A stretch of DNA of 33,426 bases from Treponema sp. (GTDB lineage Bacteria > Spirochaetota > Spirochaetia > Treponematales > Breznakiellaceae), in the NCBI GenBank assembly GCA_009786455.1, contig WQTD01000005.1:1-33426 (forward strand). Reading direction: 5' to 3'. Of this stretch, positions 7,238 to 15,035 are shown one piece after another. Below the pieces are notes generated by a model. It searched no databases and was not told the origin of the DNA. It was given only the letters and a program-made list of their open reading frames with translations. The first letter of the stretch is position 1. Each line of letters opens with the position of its first letter. Position numbers and translations under genes: made by a program.

Positions 7238-9178
7238 ATGGGGTCCAAAAAAGAACGAATAGCTCAGCTTGAAAGTTTGATTAAAAAATACCAAAACTCT
7301 TACTACAGCGGAGAAGCGGAAATTTCTGACGGAGAATTTGATCTTCTTTGGGATGAATTAACCGCGCTTTTTCCGGAAAGCGAAGTTCTAAAAAAAGTTG
7401 GAACAGGAATCGATGTTGACGGTTTTCCGAAGGCAAAGCATTTGATTCCAATGGGAAGCCAGGACAAGGCTTCAAATCCTGATGAATTCCTAGTATGGAC
7501 AAAAAAACAATCAATAAAAAAATATATCGTTCAGTATAAACTCGACGGAGCCAGCCTGGAGCTCCAGTATGAAAAAGGAATACTTGTCCGCGCCGTAACA
7601 AGGGGAGACGGTATCAAGGGCGATGAGATAACAGCTAACGCGCGGCGCATGAGCGGAACAGTGGAAAAACTTAAAGTTCGGTTTACAGGCGGAGTCCGCG
7701 GAGAAGTTATAATGACGCATAATGTCTGGAAAAATAAATACAGCGAAAAGGCGAACTGCCGTAATGCCGCCAACGGACTCATGCGCCGCAAAGACGGGCA
7801 GGGCTGCGAAGATTTAAACCTAATTGTTTATGACGCAGCCGATGTAACCAATGAAAATTATTTTAAAGATGAAAAGCAAAAAATCATCTGGTTAAAAGAA
7901 CAGGGATTTGAAACAGCGGAAACAGGAATATTTAAAGATGTTCAGGAAATAATCAACTATCGGAATGAAATTGCAGAAAAAAGGGACAAACTTCCATTTG
8001 ATATTGATGGGCTTGTTGTAAAAGACATTAACACCGATATTGCCGATCTTCGCAAAGCCCGTCCTGAAAAACAGATTGCCTTTAAATTTGATCTTGAAAC
8101 AGCTTTCAGTACTTTGCTTAAAATAGAATGGAGCGAATCAGGTGCGACATATACGCCTATCGGCATCGTTGAACCTGTACGTCTTGCAGGAACAACTGTT
8201 AAACGTGCGAATCTCAACAATCCCGATATGATACGCTCAATGGGCTTAAAAATCGGTTCAAAAGTATCTGTTGTAAAACGCGGTGAGATTATCCCGAAGA
8301 TCGAAGGGCTTGCTCCCGGAGAAAACAGCTCCAATACAGAGGAAATCACTTTTCCCTCAAAATGCGAAACGTGCGCAAGCGATCTTGTTGACGCGGGAAC
8401 AAGGCTCTATTGCCCGAATACGCAGTGTCCAAAACGCCTCCTGCACCGCCTTGAAAAATGGGTGTCCGTTCTTGATATTCGCGAACTTGGAGAAAAATTA
8501 ATCCGTCAGTTGTTTGAGAAAAAAAGAGTAACATACATTCACGAACTTTATTCACTGACAGCGGAAGAACTCGGCGAATATGAAAGAATGGGGAAACTCT
8601 CTGCTGAAAAAGTTATACGCCATATTCAAACAAAGCGCGAACTTTCCCTTCCCGTTTTTATAGCTGGATTTAACCTGGAAGGAATCGCGGAAACCACGAT
8701 GGAAAAAGTGGCAGACGCAGGTTTTGATACTCTGGAAAAATTACGGAATGCTCCGGCAGGCAATCTCTCTTCAATTCACGGGTTAGGTGATATTACCGCT
8801 TCAGTGATTGCCGACGGTTTAATGGAAAGCAGGCAGGAGATGGACGATGTATTAAAAACAGGGATTATTAAAATTACACAGCTGCTTTCTGACGAGGCGC
8901 TTCCGCTGCGAGGGCTTTCCTTCTGCTTTACAGGAGAGCTTAAATCCATGAAAAGACCTCAAGCGGAAGAAAAAATAAAATCACTCGGCGCACAGTCAAA
9001 ATCAACGGTTGTAAAAGGTCTTACATACCTTGTAACAAATGATCCTTCGTCTGGCTCGTCAAAAAATAAAAAAGCCAATGATCTTGGAATTAAAATAATT
9101 GACGAAGATGAATTTTTGTCAATTATAAAAACAAATTCAGCGCAGAAAAAAGATATAATGCAGGGAGAATTATTTTAA
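7238..9178 (+). CDS. ligA: NAD-dependent DNA ligase
   Basis: This 646-residue enzyme seals nicks during replication and repair using NAD+. Domains in order: Ia (AEISDGEFDLLWDEL, 28-42), adenylation domain with nucleophile Lys101 in KLDGAS, TRGDGIKGDEIT, VRGEV, FDIDGLVVK and IAFKF, OB fold, a four-cysteine zinc finger (Cys376, 379, 392, 397), helix-hairpin-helix repeats, and a C-terminal BRCT domain (about 556-630, FCFTGELKSMKR). The segment PMGSQDKASNP replaces the common PMLSLDNAF; I recall this variant from treponemal ligases. Length is slightly below the usual 670. The ATG has no ribosome site but lies five bases after an extended -10 box. The stop overlaps that of the convergent gene at 9175 by four bases. 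Confidence 0.95.
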   Translation: MGSKKERIAQLESLIKKYQNSYYSGEAEISDGEFDLLWDELTALFPESEVLKKVGTGIDVDGFPKAKHLIPMGSQDKASNPDEFLVWTKKQSIKKYIVQYKLDGASLELQYEKGILVRAVTRGDGIKGDEITANARRMSGTVEKLKVRFTGGVRGEVIMTHNVWKNKYSEKANCRNAANGLMRRKDGQGCEDLNLIVYDAADVTNENYFKDEKQKIIWLKEQGFETAETGIFKDVQEIINYRNEIAEKRDKLPFDIDGLVVKDINTDIADLRKARPEKQIAFKFDLETAFSTLLKIEWSESGATYTPIGIVEPVRLAGTTVKRANLNNPDMIRSMGLKIGSKVSVVKRGEIIPKIEGLAPGENSSNTEEITFPSKCETCASDLVDAGTRLYCPNTQCPKRLLHRLEKWVSVLDIRELGEKLIRQLFEKKRVTYIHELYSLTAEELGEYERMGKLSAEKVIRHIQTKRELSLPVFIAGFNLEGIAETTMEKVADAGFDTLEKLRNAPAGNLSSIHGLGDITASVIADGLMESRQEMDDVLKTGIIKITQLLSDEALPLRGLSFCFTGELKSMKRPQAEEKIKSLGAQSKSTVVKGLTYLVTNDPSSGSSKNKKANDLGIKIIDEDEFLSIIKTNSAQKKDIMQGELF

Positions 9179-9804
9179 TTTATTGAATTTTCAATCCTGT
9201 AATAATTATCCATCTGTTCAAATTTTTCGCGTACTTTCTGCAGCATGTCAAGTTCGCGTTTTATGGTTCTTCCGTAATTAAGTTTGCCGTTTTCGATTCT
9301 GAAGGCTTCATCTTCCCAGAACTGGACTTTTTGTAAAGGTATCCATCTGAAGCGCCTGTCATTTGCTTTTTTGGACCAGGCAACAGCTTCATCCCAGTAG
9401 TAAAGAGCAGTGCGGAAACACGTTTCTGCAGTTTCAAGGCTTTCAAGATTTTGGTTTTTCCAGGGAGCATTGTAAAAATACGCGTTTCGTTTGTTCCATT
9501 TGTTGCCAAGAAACATGTATTGTTCAACAAGTTTAAGATTAATGTGCATGGTAAAGAGATAGCGGTATTTTTCCCACTGTATTTCATCTTCGATAAGGGC
9601 AAGAGCGTAAAGAGGATTGGCGAAATCGGCCTTTAACGCTTTTTCCAGCCAGTAAATATTTTCCATGGAGTCGTCAGGATATTGGATCAAGTGAAGATGG
9701 AAAAGCCTGTAGTACTGTTCCTTGTATGTGACAAAATACCCGTTAGCAGGCAGAGAAACCGCAAGCATAACAATGAAAATAGCCGTCTTAAAGATCGTTT
9801 TCAT
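9175..9804 (-). CDS. Small exported protein of unknown function, coupled to tmk
   Basis: I do not recognise a family. The 209-residue product starts with a likely signal peptide (about 1-22, ending near SLPANG) without a lipobox Cys. The mature part is rich in Trp, Tyr and charged residues and appears all-helical, with ENIYWLEKALKADFANPLYAL and LETAETCFRTALYYWDEAV resembling tetratricopeptide helices. The last 30 residues (RTIKRELDMLQKVREKFEQM) could form a coiled coil. The ATG lies within the end of tmk (17-base overlap), implying coupled translation, and the stop overlaps that of convergent ligA. It may be a periplasmic scaffold for envelope proteins such as the nearby TamB/BamA, but nothing in the sequence proves that. 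Confidence 0.7.
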   Translation of the reverse strand: MKTIFKTAIFIVMLAVSLPANGYFVTYKEQYYRLFHLHLIQYPDDSMENIYWLEKALKADFANPLYALALIEDEIQWEKYRYLFTMHINLKLVEQYMFLGNKWNKRNAYFYNAPWKNQNLESLETAETCFRTALYYWDEAVAWSKKANDRRFRWIPLQKVQFWEDEAFRIENGKLNYGRTIKRELDMLQKVREKFEQMDNYYRIENSIN

Positions 9805-10426
9805 TATGGTTAAATATCGGCATTTGACCGATTATTCCCCATACCAGATCCGCAACTTCCTGAACGCTTTTTGAAGCATCAACGATTTCAACTCGTCCTT
9901 TTTTTCCGTATGCTTCCAGAACAGAGATATATTTTTTGTAGACTTTTTCCTGAAACTCCAACACCTCGTAAATTTCAAGAGAGGAACGGTTTTTCATTCT
10001 TTCAACGGCAATTTCCGGTTTTATATCTAGAAAAATGGTTATTTCCGGCAATGGAAAAAAAGAGTTGAGGCTTTCCGGCAATTTATCGCCGCATTCAATC
10101 CCCTGATACACAAGGGAAGAAACGACATAACGGTCGCATATTACAAATTCACCGTTTTTTACATGATTTATTATACCGTCCTGTCCGTATAAATGCTCAT
10201 TACGATCCGCCGCAAAAAGATAACATAATGTCCGGGGATTTATTGTAATTTCATTTTTAAGAGCGCGGCGTATAAGTTCACCTGTTTTTCCGGTTGTTGG
10301 TTCGAAGGTAGAAAAATATGGAATTTTTCCGGTATTTTTAATTTTATTTTTTAAAATTGATAATTGCGTAGTAGTTCCGCTGCCGTCTCCGCCTTCCAAA
10401 ACGGCAAAATTCCGGGTTAATTCCAT
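9788..10426 (-). CDS. tmk: Thymidylate kinase with an altered P-loop
   Basis: This 212-residue enzyme should phosphorylate dTMP to dTDP. Evidence: a P-loop-like LEGGDGSGTTTQ (10-21), STFEPTTGKTGELIRRAL, and the CDRYVVSSLVYQG dTMP-site motif, followed by a LID region and a helical end. The usual P-loop lysine (GxGK[ST]) is Thr18. The ATG at 10426 was chosen because MELTRNFAVLEGG places the P-loop at the normal distance from the N terminus; the frame stays open 32 codons upstream, but that stretch has a promoter-like TATAAT. No Shine-Dalgarno sequence precedes it. It is divergent from tamB, next to which tmk also lies in Borrelia as I recall. Confidence 0.87.
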   Translation of the reverse strand: MELTRNFAVLEGGDGSGTTTQLSILKNKIKNTGKIPYFSTFEPTTGKTGELIRRALKNEITINPRTLCYLFAADRNEHLYGQDGIINHVKNGEFVICDRYVVSSLVYQGIECGDKLPESLNSFFPLPEITIFLDIKPEIAVERMKNRSSLEIYEVLEFQEKVYKKYISVLEAYGKKGRVEIVDASKSVQEVADLVWGIIGQMPIFNHNENDL

Positions 10427-10496
10427 GGTAATGTCGATAAAGTAACATAAATGTAAAAAAACATCAATTCGGGAAAGATAGAATTGATAAATGAAC

Positions 10497-10502
10497 ATTA
10501 TA
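10497..10502 (-). promoter_or_regulatory. -10 box candidate for tmk
   Basis: On the minus strand there is a perfect TATAAT (10502-10497), about 70 bases before the chosen tmk ATG. The -35 region is only T-rich. It lies back to back with the tamB promoter region. Confidence 0.35.
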
Positions 10503-10504
10503 TT

Positions 10505-10536
10505 TTGAGACTTTTTGCCCAAAAAAGTGTTATAAT
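10505..10536 (+). promoter_or_regulatory. Promoter candidate for the tamB-bamA-skp-mutS operon
   Basis: TGTTATAAT (10528-10536) is a perfect extended -10 element. TTGAGA (10505-10510) could act as -35, but its 20-base spacing is long. Transcription would start near 10543, leaving about 25 bases of leader that contains AAGGGA before the GTG start. Confidence 0.5.
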
Positions 10537-10568
10537 TTATGGAAAGTAAATAAAATCAAGGGAAATTA

Positions 10569-13500
10569 GTGCCAATTTTTACGGGAAAAAACAGAAAAAA
10601 GGGAATTCCTCATTTATTATATGTAAAAATTCTGATTTTAAGCATTATAACTGTTATTTCCGGGTTTGCTTTAATGCCTGTCCAGAATTTTCTCAGTATG
10701 GCAATAGCGAGTATTCGTGTAAACATAATAGAAAGACTGGAAACAGTCACAGGTTTGGAAATCAGCTATTCATCTATACGCCCATCATTTTTATCGTCAT
10801 TTGATATAAGAAATCTGCAATTCAGGAACAGCAGCGCTGAAATCCTTTCGATACCGCGCGCCAGAGTATATTATTCAATTCGTGAAATAATTATCAATAA
10901 AAAAATTATTATAAATTCCATTCAGATAGACAGACCTGTGCTGGACATTAACATGGAAAGGGACAGGGAATTTATTGACAGTTTGAGAAACTTTTCCAGC
11001 GGTCAAAACGAAAAGAAAATTCTTGCGCAAATATCGGAATTTCTTCCGGTTAACGGAGATTACAGAATTCGAAGATGCAGGATAAATTTTTCAGGCGGCG
11101 AAAATACCGTAAATCTCACCGGTATGAATGTAAATCTCAGGGTGGATAAAGACGGCTTTCTTTTTGGCGCAAGGACAGATGCGCAGTCCGTTCTTGCGCA
11201 ACTGGCAGACAGAAGCTTTGCAATCAACAGCGAAATTGCGGTTAATGGTAATTATTCAATCAACAATGATGAGATCAGAGCGGAAATTGTTTTTTTAAAA
11301 TTCGCTTTTTCACAGATGGAAGACAAGAATCAAAAACCTCTTTTTACAATGAATCCGTTTTCCATGGGTTTTTATTTTATAAATAACAGTTTCAACATAA
11401 GATCGCAGGAAGCAAACAAGGACGGTTATTTTCATTTCAGCCTTGATACGTTACAGCATGGAATTATTGCCCAGATAAACATGAATAATTTTAATCCTGT
11501 TTCAATTGCCAATTTTTCTGATCACCTGAAGAATGTTCTCGTTTGGGCTGACAGGGAGGCAACAGGCAGTTTGTCGCTTATGTATAATTACAGCGGAGAA
11601 CTTGATTACAGGATCAAACTGCAAAGCGGTATTTTGGCAGGGTATGCAAATGATCCGCTTTCCCTTACAGATTCCATTTATATAAGCGCATACGGCGATA
11701 AAAATCAAATAAATATCGAAGATATGAGATTAAATATTCCCGCCAATACAGCGCTGGATGTTAAATTTAATGGTAATTTCAATTATTCAGGAAGAGTGGG
11801 ATTAAAACCATTAAGTCCGCAGGGCGTCCTTTCAGTTGAGCGCTTTACCTTTACAGGCGCTGAAAGCGTAAACGGTGTATTTAATTTATCATCGTACGGA
11901 AGGAACATTGAAATATCAAGTGAAAATATTTCTGTTGGAACGCATTCATTAAAAAAAATTGACGTCTCCCTGTATCCAATGCAAAAAGAAACAGCTGTTT
12001 CTGTTTCCGGCTTGTCATCAGATAACGGGAGGATATACCTTGATGCTGTTTTAAACAATAATCCAGGACAGATTGAAGCTTCACTTATTCTGGATTCTTT
12101 TTCTGTTTTTAACATAGCCGAATCAATCCGGCCTTTTTATAATTTTTTTAAACTGCCGCCCCTTGTCTTCTCGCGTAATATGACACTTGACGGAGAGATA
12201 TTCTTCTCGTCCAATTTTTCCGATTTCGCGTATAACGCACCAAACATAACTATAAAGGACGATAAAACAATCGCTTTGCTTTCTTTTTCGGGGACGGACA
12301 GCAGATTTTCACTGACAGAAGGAACCTTTTACATTAATAACGACACATTGTTCATATACGCGAATGCTGATACATCGGATCCGATGGATCTTGATTTTTC
12401 CCTGCGTGCAAATTACCTTGACGTATCTTGGAATATTGACGGCCAGATACTAGACAGAACAACTTTGGTAGTCCGCGATCCGCTGGGTCTCCACGCATAC
12501 GGAAACATTTCGAGTAACGGAGCGGTATCAGGTTATATTGAAGGCGTAAATTACCCGTTCCCGGCGAAGACACATCCTGCATATGTTGATTTTTTTATCG
12601 GTCTTCGCTATAACGCAAGGGATTTCTGGTCTTTGGATATTGACAATTTCACTGTCAGGAATTTACATTCAAATAACGGGTTTATAAGTTTATCATTTTT
12701 GGGAAATGCAGATCAAAAAGGCGCTGTCATAAACAATATTCTTTTTAGCGACGATATCGGAAAATTGACAGGAACCACTGATTTTTCATGGAAAAATGAT
12801 TTTTCAAGTCTCGGTTTTATTTTTAACATGACGGACAGCCGTGAAAACGGGGAATTCTGTCTTCTGCAGGGAGAAACAGTAGGCGGACATTTCAACATAA
12901 AAGGAAATATTTCCAATGTACGTATTGACCGTTTTGTGGGCGGAAGAGGTCCTATGCTTGCAAGCGCCGATGCGCAGATAAACTGGAATTCCGCAGATTC
13001 GTTTAATGCGGTTATCGGTCTTTCTTCCTTCAACGCAAAATTGCAAAAAAACGAAATTCATTCATCCATGGATATGGTAATCACCGACAGCGATCTTTAT
13101 ATACAAAATTTAAATCTGAATTATGCAAATATAGAAACTTTTTTTCCTGAATTTTATGTTAACACCCGGGAAGGCACAGGAAGGATAAGCGCCGATATAA
13201 GCGGTTATGCCGGAAATAGAGCGTTAAATGCAGATATGCATATTAACGCAATTTTTGAAAAAATAGATTCCTGGCTGAATATCAAAAATGCCTTTAATTC
13301 ATTTGACGGAACATTACAGTTTAATAATTTTGTTTTCGGAAGCATAAACAGGGAAAATGTTCTTTTTACATTCTCCGGAAATGATGATTTGATTTCATTC
13401 TCCGACAGAATGACTGATATGATAAGGCTTGAAATGGACAGAGAGGGAAATTTCTTTTTAAGCCTTTCAGATCCCGCGCCTGTAAGGGGTTCTTTCGCTG

Positions 13501-15011
13501 GAGTATTTAAAAAAGGGCATATTGACGCTTATTGCAATAATTATTTTATAGACCTTGATTCGCTTTGGAACATAGCAATGCCTCCAATCAAAGATTTTAA
13601 TATCACAGGCGGATTTGTAAGCGGGAAAATGAATTTTAAAGGTCCGTTCTGGAATCCGGAATTCAGCGGAACAGGAACTGCGGCAAGCGTAAATATGAAT
13701 GTTCCCAATTATGTAAGCGAAGATATAAGGTCAGTTCCTTTTCAAATAACGGCTCAGGGTTATGAAATGACATTTGGTCCCGTTATTATATCATCGGGAA
13801 CAGGAAGCGCAACTGTAAACGGCTGGTTTGGTTTTGAAAACTGGGTCCCGAGAAATATTGGGTTGAATATAAATATCCCCGGTGAAACATCAATACCGTA
13901 CAATATTAAAATTGCCAGTTTTCATGCAGACGGAAACACATCGGGAAAGTTAAACTTGAATCTGGATACAAATAATAATTTCCTTGAAATTACAGGCGCT
14001 CTTGTTATGAACAATACCGAAATGAATGTTAACATGGATGAAATTTCATCAAGAGCGGAAAGTGAATTTGGAGACGAAAAAAAACTAAATGTAGTTGCGG
14101 CATTAACCATAACTACAGGCTCAATGGTTGAATTCTTCTGGCCGAATAAACACAGTCCGATCTTGCGTGCAAATCCGGAAATGGGAACCACATTTAAAAT
14201 TTCTTCAGAAACTGAATCAGGACATTATTCACTGGTAAGCGATATAAAAATTCGTACAGGCGAACTGTTTTATTTTGACAGAAATTTCTTTATAAGACAG
14301 GGAACCATGACTTTCAGGGAAGATGAGCTTAAATTTGATCCGATGATCAGCGCAAGAGCGGAAATTCGCGATCAATCAGATACAGGTCCTGTTACGATTT
14401 CGCTAATAATTGACAATCAACCGCTGCGAAGCTTTGTGCCCCGTTTTGAATCGTCTCCGGGTCTGACGCAGCTTGAAATATATTCCATTCTGGGACAGAA
14501 TTTCAACAATATTCAGGATGGCAATAATGATACGACGCAGCGTTTCCTGTTGGCTTCTTCCGCCGATATTTTTACCCAATTTTTCGCTAATTCTGAAGTT
14601 TTATCGCAAATTCTTTATTTCAGACAGATAGAACGAAGCTTGAGAAAGTTCCTGAATTTAGATATGCTCAGTATAAGAACCAGACTTATACAAAATGCGG
14701 TTGTGTCAACGAGTTCAGCAATGTTTAACCTCTCCCCGATTGACAGGATTGGCAGTGTCGGTAACTATATTGATAATACAACTGTTTTTATAGGTAAGTA
14801 CGTTGGGCAGGATATGTTTGTCCAGAGCACAGTCAAGCTTAAATATGATGAAAACAGTGTTTTATTTGGCGGATTAAAGATTGAACCTGATTTCGGAATA
14901 GAATTACAAAGTCCCTTTGTCAATATAAGATGGGCTTTTTTCCCTTACCACCCTGAAAACTGGTGGATAAACGATAATTCAGTTACTCTTTTCTGGAGTA
15001 AATCGTTTTAA
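10569..15011 (+). CDS. tamB: TamB-like AsmA-superfamily envelope protein
   Basis: This 1480-residue protein has one N-terminal membrane anchor (about 17-45) and a very long beta-rich periplasmic body, as in proteins that bridge inner and outer membranes for protein or lipid transport. The C-terminal 400 residues match the TamB/DUF490 domain: PEMGTTFKISSETESGHY, IRTGELFYFDRNFFIRQGT and LTQLEIYSILGQNF are recognisable. The GTG start has AAGGGA eight bases upstream. bamA begins 24 bases after the stop, so both are co-transcribed. No TamA partner is present; in Borrelia, TamB has been reported to interact with BamA, which fits this operon. The middle of the protein is poorly conserved in general and is identified only by architecture. 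Confidence 0.88.
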   Translation: MPIFTGKNRKKGIPHLLYVKILILSIITVISGFALMPVQNFLSMAIASIRVNIIERLETVTGLEISYSSIRPSFLSSFDIRNLQFRNSSAEILSIPRARVYYSIREIIINKKIIINSIQIDRPVLDINMERDREFIDSLRNFSSGQNEKKILAQISEFLPVNGDYRIRRCRINFSGGENTVNLTGMNVNLRVDKDGFLFGARTDAQSVLAQLADRSFAINSEIAVNGNYSINNDEIRAEIVFLKFAFSQMEDKNQKPLFTMNPFSMGFYFINNSFNIRSQEANKDGYFHFSLDTLQHGIIAQINMNNFNPVSIANFSDHLKNVLVWADREATGSLSLMYNYSGELDYRIKLQSGILAGYANDPLSLTDSIYISAYGDKNQINIEDMRLNIPANTALDVKFNGNFNYSGRVGLKPLSPQGVLSVERFTFTGAESVNGVFNLSSYGRNIEISSENISVGTHSLKKIDVSLYPMQKETAVSVSGLSSDNGRIYLDAVLNNNPGQIEASLILDSFSVFNIAESIRPFYNFFKLPPLVFSRNMTLDGEIFFSSNFSDFAYNAPNITIKDDKTIALLSFSGTDSRFSLTEGTFYINNDTLFIYANADTSDPMDLDFSLRANYLDVSWNIDGQILDRTTLVVRDPLGLHAYGNISSNGAVSGYIEGVNYPFPAKTHPAYVDFFIGLRYNARDFWSLDIDNFTVRNLHSNNGFISLSFLGNADQKGAVINNILFSDDIGKLTGTTDFSWKNDFSSLGFIFNMTDSRENGEFCLLQGETVGGHFNIKGNISNVRIDRFVGGRGPMLASADAQINWNSADSFNAVIGLSSFNAKLQKNEIHSSMDMVITDSDLYIQNLNLNYANIETFFPEFYVNTREGTGRISADISGYAGNRALNADMHINAIFEKIDSWLNIKNAFNSFDGTLQFNNFVFGSINRENVLFTFSGNDDLISFSDRMTDMIRLEMDREGNFFLSLSDPAPVRGSFAGVFKKGHIDAYCNNYFIDLDSLWNIAMPPIKDFNITGGFVSGKMNFKGPFWNPEFSGTGTAASVNMNVPNYVSEDIRSVPFQITAQGYEMTFGPVIISSGTGSATVNGWFGFENWVPRNIGLNINIPGETSIPYNIKIASFHADGNTSGKLNLNLDTNNNFLEITGALVMNNTEMNVNMDEISSRAESEFGDEKKLNVVAALTITTGSMVEFFWPNKHSPILRANPEMGTTFKISSETESGHYSLVSDIKIRTGELFYFDRNFFIRQGTMTFREDELKFDPMISARAEIRDQSDTGPVTISLIIDNQPLRSFVPRFESSPGLTQLEIYSILGQNFNNIQDGNNDTTQRFLLASSADIFTQFFANSEVLSQILYFRQIERSLRKFLNLDMLSIRTRLIQNAVVSTSSAMFNLSPIDRIGSVGNYIDNTTVFIGKYVGQDMFVQSTVKLKYDENSVLFGGLKIEPDFGIELQSPFVNIRWAFFPYHPENWWINDNSVTLFWSKSF

Positions 15012-15035
15012 TTAAAAACGAATTTTGGAGTTTTG

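Noticed and set aside
7957-8349. 130-codon minus-strand frame inside ligA
   Set aside because: It is a shadow of the ligA coding sequence without a ribosome site or recognisable domain. The same reasoning was applied to the other antisense frames in feoB, tamB, mutS and the GreA fusion.
10427-10522. Longer thymidylate kinase starting at 10522
   Set aside because: The extra 32 residues are hydrophobic and unlike the family, and a TATAAT box lies within this stretch. The ATG at 10426 gives the normal distance to the P-loop.
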